Assembly (NCBI GenBank): GCA_002812745.2
Contig: NCSJ02000535.1
Location: 1-19,884 of the forward strand
Direction: 5' to 3'
Length of the DNA stretch: 19,884 nucleotides
Source of the DNA: Scytalidium lignicola
Taxonomy: Eukaryota; Ascomycota; Leotiomycetes
Shown here piece by piece: positions 8,727-19,060 of this stretch (the first letter of the stretch is position 1; each line of letters starts with the position of its first letter). Below the pieces are notes generated by a model. It ran no database searches and was not told the origin of the DNA. It saw only the letters and a list, made by a program, of their open reading frames with translations. The position numbers and the translations under genes are program-made.

Positions 8727-9389
8727 AAATGCGTTGCGACTCAGTTCGCAGGTGAGGAATGACTTAAAGTTTACCTCAAGTTAGTCAAAGTTACTATGTA
8801 CAGAACTGCACAGAAGATGATTCAATGAGAACAAGTGACTCTGTATGAAACAAGCCATCGAGAGACACAATCCGAGGAGGGTGAGACTCCCTTTGAACGA
8901 CTAAAAGAATCAAGCGTAGAGAGTTCAATTGAACCTATCTAGTAAGGACCGAGGTTGTAGCATAAGTTGAAAAGTAATCATAAATTAGTCATATTAAATG
9001 ATCCACCAGTTACTCAAGCATATTCTAATTTGAACAGCTCCAGTAAAGTGCTAATAATTTGGTAGACAAAACCTTAAAGAATATTAATGTGAGGTGTAAT
9101 AGCTCCACTATGGAACTACGTGTGACTAGATTGCCAAGCTTAATAGACAAATTAAGACAACTAGCCCTTAGTCGTAGACGAAAGTATGTATCTACAGCTT
9201 TATCACTAACTAATATACTGACAAGTTGTCAGACATGGACTAATCTAAGGGGGGTCCGACTGTTACTCCCTCCTTTGCATCTGCTGAGCCACGTTACCAG
9301 TCTTGGATCACATTTTAGTTGCATGTATAATAGTATATGAATATGACCTAGCCATGAGTTACTCCATCGTCTTTGAGGTTGCCGTCTCA
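8727..9389. other. Interval between convergent P450 and MFS genes
   Basis: AT-leaning sequence with no supported gene; the 93-codon plus frame starting at 9059 looks random. The only structure noted is a small inverted repeat at 9218-9232 (7-bp arms CTGACAA / TTGTCAG around one G). The interval should hold the two 3' UTRs. Confidence 0.55.
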
Positions 9390-11555
9390 CTATTTCACCG
9401 CAAACCTACTCCTCGCTCGAAGCCTTGACCCATAGTAATACATGATATATACACCACCAATACAGACAATATTCAGACCTCCAAGCAAGCTCACCCCACC
9501 TTGGACACCAAGGTGTGTAAACATCGGGCGAGAAACAAGAACGGCAACCGCTGCGAGAGCGCTCCGTGCAAAGTCGTTTGCGGCCATCAGAGAGGCGGCG
9601 TATCGTGGATAGGTCATTGTAAGATACATGAATACGGGCTGAAGAATGAAAAACTGGCCCGCATTATTCAGTCCTACTCCAACGATACTAGGCATCCAGT
9701 GGACATTTGGGCGTGCGGTCCATGCTATGGGTAAGTTAGGTTGTGGTAGAAGAGATTGATAGAAAAGCGAATCTCACCGAAAATGAAGACTCCAATAGGG
9801 ATCATGTATGCTCCTAGAATTGCAGGCTTTAGTCTATCTTCGGGTTCTCCTCAACCATGCTTTTTGATTCTAGGTTCCACCCAAAAGTAGTAGTATATGC
9901 AGTAGCCTGGAATCGCAACAGCTAAGCCAACAATGACAGACATGAATGCGAGCCCAGTTTGGCCTAGGTTGAATCCATAAATCACTGGATATACTAACGG
10001 AAACGACTCAAAGAAGGAATAGAATGTAGAATATACCAACGAAATGTACACAGTAGTGAATAGAACGGAAGGATCAAGGATATTGATTTCCCATGGTTTG
10101 ATCAATGCAAAATAGACGATCTCGCGGGAGGACATGTGCGATTGGTTTGTTTCAGATTGTGACTTGATGCTAGATTGCCCCGTAATTTGACGTAGGCGCC
10201 GGGCACGTTGCATAAGGATTGTATTCGGGTTGGTTTCTGGCATGAAGATGAACAAGAAGAGGAAAATAGGTCCCGAAACCCACAACATCTCCCACTGGGA
10301 CCAGCGCCAGTTCTGGGCTGCAACACTGAACCCAGCTACTACAGGGCCAATTGCTGGTCTAAGAGTGGCTTATGGAGGAGTTAGATGTCAGTAGACTCTT
10401 GTGATTAAAATTAGGCAGGATTCAACCTACCAGAGCCACCCCAGAGAGCCAGAAGATAGGGCATTTTGATAGGGGGAAACTAAATATTATATTAATATGT
10501 ATACTCTTAAGCTCCAAGACTAGAATATGTACTACATACCATATCTTGGTATGTTGCAGCTCCAGTCGTTAGTGCTGGTGATCCTGTATTACAAGTTAGT
10601 TTTGAACTCTGAAATATATTTCTAAAAGGTTGTAGAACACACCGAAGAACCCCATAAGAAATCTCACAATACAGAGACCCCCAAAACTATCAGTCAAGGC
10701 GGCTGGCACACAGAGAACCACAAAGAGAGCAAAAGTAATCACATATGGAGGGCTTCGGCCGACAGCAGGTATTCTAGCAAGAAGTTTAGCCCCATTTACT
10801 TCCTCTTTCTCCAGTATATGCAGGAAGACGTACTCGCTTAGTGGAGACCATAGTAAAGGTCCAGTTCCATCTATCTAAAAGTTAGTGTATATAACTTGAC
10901 AATTGCGCAGTAATTCGGTGTTTGAGAGAGGTCCATACATCCTAGAATATATAGAGCCAAACCAAGGGTAGCAGGTACGTAGCTAACATTGAATTTTTTC
11001 ATGACCCCTTCAGTGCTCGGCGTATATATTGAGGAACCAAGGTAAACACAAAACGTATAAAAGCTTCTCTGGTGTCAACGATCGATTAGATAATTGCTTA
11101 GGAATTTCTCGTACCACATTATAAAGTAAATGAAGAGCCTCTTGGACAAAGACCAGTTTTGAGGATTCTGGGGGTCATCTGCAAATTCTGTTAGCAATAA
11201 TATACGAGTAACCTTGTGTGCAGAACCTTTAATTATGCTAGGAAGGTTGTCCAACTAACCTGGAGAATACCAGCTCACCAAAACAATATTTTCATTATGG
11301 TTGGGTCTGGACACAGCACCTGCTGATTCAGTTGAGTCCTCGTCCACAAGCCTAGCCTCCAGTTCATTTCCGCTTTTCAATGAGACTCCATCCTGACGTT
11401 GCCCGACCTTGTGTTCCTCACCGATGGTTGAGCGTGGCTGGAAGCANTTTTTCGTACTCAAAGCCAGGTTTCTCTTCTGGATAAAGAAATATTTTATTAC
11501 GAAAAATGTAACGAACGAGTTGGCCAAAAAGAGAATCTCGGAGCAAGTCTTTCAT
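9390..11555 (-). CDS. MFS transporter, DHA1 type, nine exons, interrupted by an in-frame TGA
   Basis: Exons on the minus strand: 11555-11260, 11178-11115, 11063-10939, 10870-10834, 10773-10643, 10583-10540, 10479-10431, 10368-9778 and 9724-9390, joined by eight introns of 51-81 nt. The frame equals 557 codons if the N at 11447 is ignored. The N-terminus MKDLLRDSLFGQLVRYIF and a hydrophilic stretch to WYSPDDPQNPQNWS precede the membrane segments. Diagnostic pieces are SSIYTPS, LGYGTGPLLWSPLSE (DHA1 signature), IPAVGRSPPYV, PETNPNTILMQRARRLR before the central loop and DFARSALAA near the end. It is a plasma-membrane proton-coupled drug/metabolite antiporter by family; the cargo is probably a substrate or product of this cluster. 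TGA at 9853-9851 (codon 421, after IKKHG) would remove the last five or so helices. Because the reading continues perfectly after it, this is a recent nonsense change or a base-call error. The gene faces away from the regulator gene. Confidence 0.87.
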
Positions 11556-11824
11556 CTTGAGAGAATGTCTTTATGCTAGAGCCAGTGTTCAAGTTGAAGT
11601 ATAAAAATAACTCCATTGCTGGTCAGTCTTTATACGCCGACGCAAATATCTCAAGTGAAGGAGAAATTTCCTTCGGCCATGACAAATAGGAGTTGTGATC
11701 CGATTCAACCGATGGGTAACGCTATTCATAGTTCTATGATATTAGGAATGGATATTAAACTGGAAAGCAGTATGATTGGAGGAATCGGATCTACCCTTGG
11801 AAATATTGAAGTCTTTGTAACTCT

Positions 11825-11844
11825 GGCGGAGCCCCACATCCGCC
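11825..11844. promoter_or_regulatory. Inverted repeat GGCGGA-N8-TCCGCC
   Basis: Exact 6-bp arms at 11825-11830 and 11839-11844 around an 8-nt spacer, equal to CGG-N10-CCG. This is the geometry of dimeric Zn2Cys6 operators such as the Put3/Gal4 group. It lies about 270 bp upstream of the transporter and 370 bp upstream of the regulator start, so it could serve both, including autoregulation. Confidence 0.35.
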
Positions 11845-12056
11845 TCTCCGCAGGTGGAAAACCGAAATGGCAAGGGAGATATCTTGACAACAGCCAAGGT
11901 GATATAACTCGGACTGATATTTTGAGGGAATCAATTCACATTCACGACATTGGATACTTAGGGATTCACTCTTAATTAGATACAGAATACGCGTGAGCTG
12001 TACAGTAACTGCAGTGCCCGCAGCTTACAAATTCGGTACGCTACTATAATGCAGTC

Positions 12057-12067
12057 TGCGGACCGCA
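12057..12067. promoter_or_regulatory. Palindrome TGCGGACCGCA (CGG-N1-CCG)
   Basis: Perfect 5-bp arms around a single A, 145 bp upstream of the regulator ATG. The CGG/CCG pair has a 1-nt gap. A further TCCGC follows at 12070-12074. This is a candidate operator only. Confidence 0.3.
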
Positions 12068-12211
12068 TCTCCGCTGATTACATTATTACAGTACCACGAT
12101 ATCTATGCAGATGTGTATGTGAGGAAAGCAGACAATAACGACCTTACAGGTATCTCCGTGCTTGTTTATCTTACCCTAGCACTATCCGGATACCTCCTAT
12201 AAGGATTCCCA

Positions 12212-14735
12212 ATGAACCAGATTGGCCAGTATCAAAGGGGATCGTTAGCTGCTCAGGTGGGTACGATTTATTCTTCTCCACCATATTATAATTCACACTA
12301 TCTGTTGATCTTTACTCCTTGCTAATCACTAGCGATAACAAAAGACCTGCGAGACTTGTCGATCTCGAAAGAGAAAATGTGAGGAGACTCGACCAAAATG
12401 CTCCCTTTGCAAACGACTCAGGGTCAACTGCCAGTATAAAGATCGGAACACCGAAAGGTGCATTGAAACATAGTCTTCTTTTCATTGAGTTAAAGGCTAA
12501 TTAGTTCACTTTCTGTAGGAAAAAAGAGCCACTCTCTGAGATCCTCAGCCTTCTACGACAGGTCAATAGTAATGTGGAACATATCGTCTTGAATGGCCAA
12601 AACGATCTAGGTACTTCACAGCAGCAACAGCACAGTATTATTAACAGTTATTGTGATCTTAATGATAGACCTAGCACCGCTCCACAACCCCATATATCGA
12701 ATATCGATGTGATTTCTCGCGAAGATGATGCCAGTCTCTCTGTACCGTATCGACATTCTACAGCGGCACATACACTACTCGAATGGCCATTCATCCATCG
12801 AAAACTCCAGGATTTACCAACGTCGTCAGATATCTATCCATGCCGAACTGGAATAGATTGGTTTCTCTTCATACAACATCAACAGATTAACCATAAACCC
12901 CTGGCTACAGAACTCTCCATGACCACAACCAATCTAGTAGATATTCTGCATGAAGTCCCATATGCGAGCATTGTGCTGTGGATAAACATGTACTTCGATA
13001 CTTTTAATTTCATTCATCCACTTCTAGACCGGCCATTGTTCTTCCAGGAGACATTACCTATGGCTCTGAATACCAACACAGTGGTAAAGACGACTGAAGT
13101 AGCCGAAAAGAGCACCATCCTCACCCTTCTAGTTATTGCATTAGGTCAATTTGCGCTTGAAGGAACAATTNGGGGGGGAACTAAACTCTAGTCAAAAAGG
13201 TGACAAATGGTATGACCGGCCACCAGGGCTGAAATATTTCAATGAGTCGAGAAGAAGACTTGGCTTTGTTGAAACTGGCTATAGCTTGGAGGTTGTGCAA
13301 ATCCAGGCATTGACATCGTGAGGTTTCTCGTTATACCTTCCTGTATCTATAATATACTAACTAGTGCGAACCCCAGGCTTTATTATTCTGCCTGTTTCCA
13401 TCATGTGGTAATATCACCGAAAGCTTAATGAAATTCTCATCTGACGACTATTTCCAGGAAGCTTGGAGAATGAGCGTCCAAGCATCTGCGACATGTTACC
13501 TACTAGTGAAAAGGTATAACCCCTCAGTATACTATGTTTTTAGAAGTAACAGCTATCCTAATATGAAAAGCCACCATCATGACTGGGATACAACCGAAGG
13601 CGATCTGTTGAAGCAGGCTTTTTGGCATTGTGTAGCAGTTGAGGTGTAAGACAGACAACACCTTTAATTCTCGCAGTGAAGTCCAATATCTGACAGCTGA
13701 CGCGTTGTAGTGGCCACCATCTTGAGCTCAATCTCCCGTATACCTCTATTATGGATCTAGAACAATCCGTGCCACTTCCATCGTTTCTTGGACCATACTG
13801 CGAGCGAGATCAACGCGCCAACGACATATCCCAGTTTCATCATCATTATGCCGCATTGGTCACTTTGCGACGAATTTGTCGTGCTTTTCATACATCAGTT
13901 GAAGATGGTGAGTGTTTTCGAATCCTCTTAAACTGGAATATGGCATGTGAAACTAAATATTTCTGGATAATGACAGTTCTTAAAGGTGGAGAAGTTAACG
14001 ACACAAACGAACCTTTCAAGGCAGACGGGTTGGCATCTATAATTCGTGAATCCGCTCGACAACTTCAGCAATGGAGAAATATGCTTCCTAGTTGGTTAAG
14101 ATGGAATGACGACGGCCGGACCATTGTGAACGGTCGAGTGCTGTTCATCACAAAGCCTGACAATAAAGATAGAGACACATTGAACGCCTATAAATATACA
14201 CATGATATTCAAGTTGCTATGCTTCGGACACGGTACTATTACGCTCAATACATGATCTATCGGCCGTTGGTATATAAAGCATTGCACTTTCCAACGCGCA
14301 TGACTGCACAGGATGTCTACGATGTTAGTGTCTGTCTCAAGGTATGCAGCATTCCTGCCTATGTGATCAGGCTGTAGTAGACGATTAACATTTCCGTTCT
14401 CGGTCCTATTCCCAAAGCTAATATTTACTTATATCTAGTGTTGTCTAAACTGGCCAATGACGTTCGCTCCAAACAAAGGCCAAAAACCCCTGGTTCCATA
14501 TCTATTCTGTTGGAGCCAGAATTTTCTTGGCATTCTGCTTGTTTTCTACTATGCTCAGGAGTCTCCGTTACTGCAATCCATTAGAAAGGAATATCTTGAT
14601 GAGAACGATATATCTCAGTCTTTGGGCTTGATGCGGGACTGGATTCGAGATTTGAAGGACGTGGATGGATTAGCAGAATGGTCCTGGCATGTTATTGAAA
14701 CTTTATTTCAAAAGCAGAAACTTATGACAGAGTAA
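12212..14735 (+). CDS. Zn2Cys6 fungal transcription factor, eight exons
   Basis: Exons: 12212-12256, 12345-12457, 12519-13317, 13377-13407, 13458-13645, 13711-13907, 13977-14341 and 14439-14735. Ignoring the N at 13171 they make 677 residues. The binuclear zinc cluster is at residues 17-44 (CETCRSRKRKC...KCSLCKRLRVNC; spacing C-x2-C-x6-C-x6-C-x2-C-x6-C). A polar linker with QQQQ follows. The middle region has the fungal regulator features PYASIVLWINMYFDTFNFIHPLLDRP, RPPGLKYFNESRRRLGFVET and SLYYSACFHHVEAWRMSVQAS; near the end, CLNWPM and LVPYLFCWSQNFLGILL. Most introns have good GT...AG ends; intron 3 has the branch ACTAACT. The first exon (MNQIGQYQRGSLAAQ) and its AAG acceptor at 12344 are the weakest part: the nearer TAG acceptor at 12332 would bring in a stop. 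The 69-nt intron 13908-13976 keeps frame, so an unspliced reading is also open. Probable nuclear activator of the flanking cluster. Confidence 0.86.
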
Positions 14736-15492
14736 ACAAGGAGACAAATAAAAGTAAATATTACGAAGACATTTTAGGAAGAATTTGAACATCCAGTATG
14801 AGTTAGTTATTTTAGTTAGTAGATAATATTTTCAGTACCGGAATAGGGACATCGTACTTCAAATTCGGTATGTTGATATCCAATTATGGATACTGGAGTC
14901 TTGCTTATCATCATCTATCAAGGATCAAAAACGCCCACGCCCCACCAGACTCGAACTCATAGGGATTTCTCCGCTTCTAAAATCAGCCATGTACGTCACT
15001 GCAAGAACCAAAGAAGTCCCTCTCCACAAAATGGACAGATCCCACCGATACCGGACATAAGTTAAACCTCAACCTGTGTAGAGTAATTGGTTCATAATTT
15101 TTTAATTCTGTTACATCAAAACAACAAATACAGTAAATATCAATATTGTGTAAAGTATAATAGTTATAAAATTAAAATTAAAATATAGTTATCTGATTGG
15201 TAAATAATTTATAGAGTAGTGTGGTAGTGAGTGTACACAGGTGCCGAAGCCTGTAATTACAAGCTGTGTGTGCGCCTGTGCCTGAGATTATGTCCTGTAA
15301 CTTATCGGTGGGAGGTTGATTTTAACTGCACCTATAATTAGAACACGGCCTTTATGTGCACAGTAGATTAAGTACTTACGTACTGAAACGCGAAAAGGTG
15401 AACCTGTCACGTTTAAGTCATAACTTACTCTGTCAGTCTTTGAAGCTATTCACCGTTCCACTTACAACTGCCAATGGCTGCCGTTATTGAGG
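14736..15492. other. Gene-free stretch after the regulator, turning AT-rich
   Basis: No coding features seen. From about 15085 to 15230 the sequence becomes strongly AT-rich, then returns to mixed composition. A short run at 14935-15010 resembles a degraded tRNA-like sequence on the minus strand but does not fold. Confidence 0.5.
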
Positions 15493-15834
15493 CTATAATG
15501 TAATTGAAGATTGGTTGATTTGGCTTGAGTTAACAAGTGTAGTGTGAATTGCGTGAATTGATTTCATTGTATGCGGCCGCGAGGTAGCAGCGGCGCCGGC
15601 GTCAGCAAATGGATTTAGTAGAGACTCAGAACAATCACAGGTGGATAAAATAGGACAGATCAACTTGCAAGTCAACTGTATATCATCAATAAATGGCTCA
15701 ACAAGGTTGTCATCGACCAAAACGATACTACTCCTCGCCACATCCACAGGAACGTTTTTGGATAGAACTACTGTATCATGAGGCATTTTTGAACACGGTG
15801 GTACTGAAGAATCTATTAGGGTGATCACTGCCAC
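15493..15834 (-). CDS. Hypothetical 113-residue frame, doubtful
   Basis: An open frame of 113 codons from ATG at 15834 to TAA at 15493. I do not recognise the product: it has no motif, no clear membrane segment and no signal peptide, though it has an acidic-hydrophobic middle (SIVLVDDNLVEPFIDDI) and a small AGAAATSRP patch. It sits in a GC-richer island (15570-15610 includes GCGGCCGC and GGCGCCGGCG) between AT-rich stretches, which by itself lengthens random frames. It could be a remnant of a gene or of a mobile element. Confidence 0.2.
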   Translation of the reverse strand: MAVITLIDSSVPPCSKMPHDTVVLSKNVPVDVARSSIVLVDDNLVEPFIDDIQLTCKLICPILSTCDCSESLLNPFADAGAAATSRPHTMKSIHAIHTTLVNSSQINQSSITL

Positions 15835-16170
15835 TCCACTTTTATTCTACCAATTGCTGCTCGCTACTTTTGATCACATACAAATTAATACGGTAGCAAA
15901 AGTATCGTAGAAGATATTATTCAGTACTACCTTACAACATAGCAATATACTATACGGTTTGATTTGGAGGTTCAAATGTGAAAAGCATATTTATTCTCAC
16001 GAACATGCGCTTGAGTTGTAGCAAAAATTATATGAAAGTTAATATAAATAGCTTCTGGAAGCGTAATCGGCATAAAGAGGATTATAATTGGTAAGAATAG
16101 TAATTACGGGGAACAATGGGCGGGAAATGGTCGGCGAATGTCCGCCATCGGCGTTGGGAGTACATTTTAG
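15835..16170. other. Transition zone with a small GC-rich island before the AT-rich block
   Basis: No gene. AT-leaning sequence gives way at about 16105-16160 to a compact GC-richer patch with GGGCGGGAAATGG and an imperfect inverted repeat (ATGGTCGG / CCGCCAT, 16127-16147). Immediately after this the composition drops to very AT-rich. The patch may be an end of an inserted element. Confidence 0.4.
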
Positions 16171-16551
16171 CAAAGCTCAGAATTTAATTATTTATTTTGG
16201 TATTAAGCTCAAATAAAAGATCATTAATAATATCATTAAATATTAATTTTATATAGCTTAGATTTTATTGTTTAGATGTTTATAATTTATAATTTAATTG
16301 TTTTTGAAATAAAATTTTATGATTTTCGATGTAATTTAATANTTTTTTTAATATTTTAATATTTCAATAAATTAATTTTAGTATTTTGTAACTTGATTTA
16401 ATTTGGTTTAATTTAGTATAATCTCATACTAATACCAACTAAATTAATTAGTTGATTTAGTACTCAGCAATTAATTCCAAGCCTTGGATTTTGGCAATAC
16501 TGAAATGCAATTGCACTTTACTTAAATGCACATTGCCAGTGTTAGGATTGA

Positions 16552-16595
16552 TTTAATTTAATTTAATTTTTAGCTACTAATTAAATTAAATTAAA
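16552..16595. repeat. 17-bp perfect inverted repeat in AT-rich DNA
   Basis: The left arm (16552-16568, repeats of TTTAA) and the right arm (16579-16595) are exact reverse complements with a 10-nt loop TTTAGCTACT. The low-complexity arms may simply be decayed repeat, but 17 of 17 pairs could form a stable cruciform. Confidence 0.6.
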
Positions 16596-18855
16596 CCTAA
16601 AATTTTACTAATTAAATTAAATTAAATTATAATTAAATTAATTAATTACTAAATTAATTACTTGATCATATAACCTAAAACATGACTAACTTAGCTTAAA
16701 TAGGATTAGTATTTTTGATCACATGATCTAGGATATAATTAATTAAACCTAATTAGGATTAGATTACTCTTATCACTTATCAGTTGATTACTAATCTGAA
16801 TTTGCCTTACACCTCAATTTTTTACTACTTTAAAAATCAATATATTAATATTAATAATTCAACAACTAATTAATAATATAATTTGAAATTGAGTATTATA
16901 AATATTTATAATTTATAATATATAAAAAAACTAATTTGAAATCAAGAATTATTAATTTACAGGATTTTTAATATTTACAAATCAAGTTGAATTTTCAAGA
17001 GGATTTTGAATATATATATAATAATTGGTTACACTTAGAGGTAGGAAAATATTGTTTACCAACTACCTAGAGGTAATTGGTAAAAATATTCGATTACCTC
17101 AAATAAATCAGTCACCTTTCACAAGATAGCCGAACTATATAAATTGTTATACAATTTCTATTTAAACAAAGAAAATTACTTATATTACGATGAAATAACT
17201 ATTTGAATTCTAAAAAATCTTAATCTATTTATAATAACTTTATATTCTTTGTTCCTTATGTTGATTCTATAGTAAAAATAATAATAATAATAAGGTTTTT
17301 TATAATATTAACTAACCTTGGAAAAAGAGGTTTTACTCTTATATATATGCTTTTTAATATGATATTAATACTTTTGTCTTTACTTTTGTCAAATGGAGTT
17401 ATAAATCATTGAATTGTAATTAGGTCAATTAGCATATTAAGTGTTTTAAGTTATAATTCTAATAGTATAAGATACTCCTTATTCTTCTTATATTGAGTAA
17501 TTTATATGATTATAACTTTATATACTTTCTCCTTTGCNTTTTTACACCTTCAAGTTTTCTAGGTATATCTTTTTAAGTTGTAATTTTTGTTTCTTTTGTA
17601 ATACTTTAACTTGTTTCTTTAAAGTTAACTCTTCTTATTACTTCTTAATTTTAATCAACTTATAAAGATTAAATATATTATTACTATCTTTAGATTTAGT
17701 TATTCTTTTCTTATTTCTTGCTTTAACTTTGTTTAATTACTTCTAGCTTATTATAATTACAACTTGTTCAGCTTGAGTAAGATTTATCAACTTAAGAGTA
17801 TATTTAATACCTTTAATCATCAACAAGAATTATTATGTAAAAAGGTTAGAAAACACCTTTAGAATATGATTTTCAAGCTCTTCAAGTATTTAAATATTAT
17901 GTTGTACAATTTTAAGTATAAAAGGAAGAGTTAATAATGTTGATTTTATTAGATAAGTAAGAATAGAATATGATTAAAGTTGAGAAAAGGCTTTTTTTAA
18001 CCTTAATTAGTTATATATTATTATTATAAAAAGTATAATGTATAATATCTACTTAAAAGGTTTACTCTTAAATAATAATTAAATTATAAAAAAAAAAAAT
18101 TATTGTATATTCTAGCTTAAAATGTTAAAATACTTAATTGTTACAAAACTACGCTATCTAGGTTATTAAATAGCCTGGGTAAGGTAGATGTTCAGGGACA
18201 GTGGAAACAGGAGATACTTGAGCAGGTAACTAAGTCAAAGGTAGGATTTAATAATGTATTTAAGTTGAACACAAGGAGTTTACTCTCATGTTCTTATAGT
18301 GTACTTATATAGATAATGAAATATAATTAGACTTCTGGATCCCTAAGTCCTTAGGTCTTAAGCTGATAGACCTTGGACTCCTTAAATCTTAGGTCCTTAT
18401 TATATAATTGTCTAATTATTAAGTTCTCTTGTATATTGTATCTGTACTAAGCCTTAAGTTTATACTAATTAACATGTTATAGCAAAACTTATAATATTAT
18501 CCTCTTTTTTGCTTAGTATTGTTTTGATATTAAAACATTATCTTTGAACATTCTCTTTATTCAGCAATCCTTCTTTCCTTTCTAACATGTTACTTAAACA
18601 ACAATATTCTAAGAGTAATACAGAAGAAAGGACAAAATCAAGAAAATATCAAGAGTAAATAACCTTAGGTGATTATATTAATAAATATGATTTTAAGTAA
18701 TACTTTGTTTGTTTTATAAGTAGAATGATTTTATTTATAAGATAAACCCTAATTCTAATCATTATAATAAGTATTCTTATCATAGATAATCTTATAATAG
18801 CAAGGAATTCATCTCCTTCTTTTTCCTTGTATACAAACGTAAGTATAATTAACTT

Positions 18856-19060
18856 ATGAAGAAGAAGGAGAAAACTAATGAAGTTCTTCTAAAAATAATA
18901 GCTTGTTTAGCCTGTTTAAAGAAGTAATAGTCTTTCTTGAAGAAGTATGTTTAAGAAATGTTCTGTTGTAGTTTAAGAACTTTAGACGAACTTAACATTG
19001 TAAAAGNAAAAAGAAAAGCAAGAGAAATAGAATTCTTTATAACCTTAAGAGTTGTATTTT
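18856..19060 (+). pseudogene. Decayed coding relic of a repeat-associated fungal protein
   Basis: Reading from the ATG at 18856, the frame gives NEVLLKIIACLACLKK, two stops, SFLKKYV, a stop, EMFCCSLRTLDELNIVK and, past the N at 19007, a lysine/glutamate-rich tail. The pattern of leucines, K/R pairs and LDEL strongly recalls a domain seen in many repeat-borne fungal proteins (R-L-x-R-L-x-K-Q ... RRGLRTLDEL). The differences are those expected from C-to-T change on this strand: TAA where Gln is usual and TGT (Cys) where CGT (Arg) is usual. Upstream, 18587-18660 may hold more of it in another frame. The family match is from memory. Confidence 0.35.

Larger units (their letters stand above)
11556..12211. 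promoter_or_regulatory. Divergent promoter region between MFS transporter and Zn2Cys6 regulator
   Basis: A minus-strand TATAAAG at 11634-11628 lies about 73 nt before the transporter ATG. TATAAAAATA at 11600-11609 faces the regulator but is 600 nt from its ATG, so either the regulator has a long leader or this word is unused. Two inverted CGG/CCG arrangements lie here and are listed separately. The 119-codon frame at 11616-11975 shows no family features. Confidence 0.5.

Noticed and set aside
9501..9734. 77-codon plus-strand frame
   Set aside because: Antisense to the last exon of the transporter, whose sequence is strongly family-like.
11616..11975. 119-codon gene between transporter and regulator
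   Set aside because: No family features; lies in the divergent promoter region and contains the CGG/CCG inverted repeat.
12319..12504. 61-codon frame PARLVDLERENVRRL
   Set aside because: Out-of-frame reading of the zinc-cluster exon, which gives perfect cysteine spacing one frame over.
13509..13543. Intron beginning GTATAA in exon 5 of the regulator
   Set aside because: Only about 35 nt to the next AG, shorter than any other intron here; the open reading continues through it.
14935..15010. tRNA-like sequence on the minus strand (GAGTTCGAGTC)
   Set aside because: The T-arm stem and anticodon stem do not pair; no full cloverleaf could be drawn.
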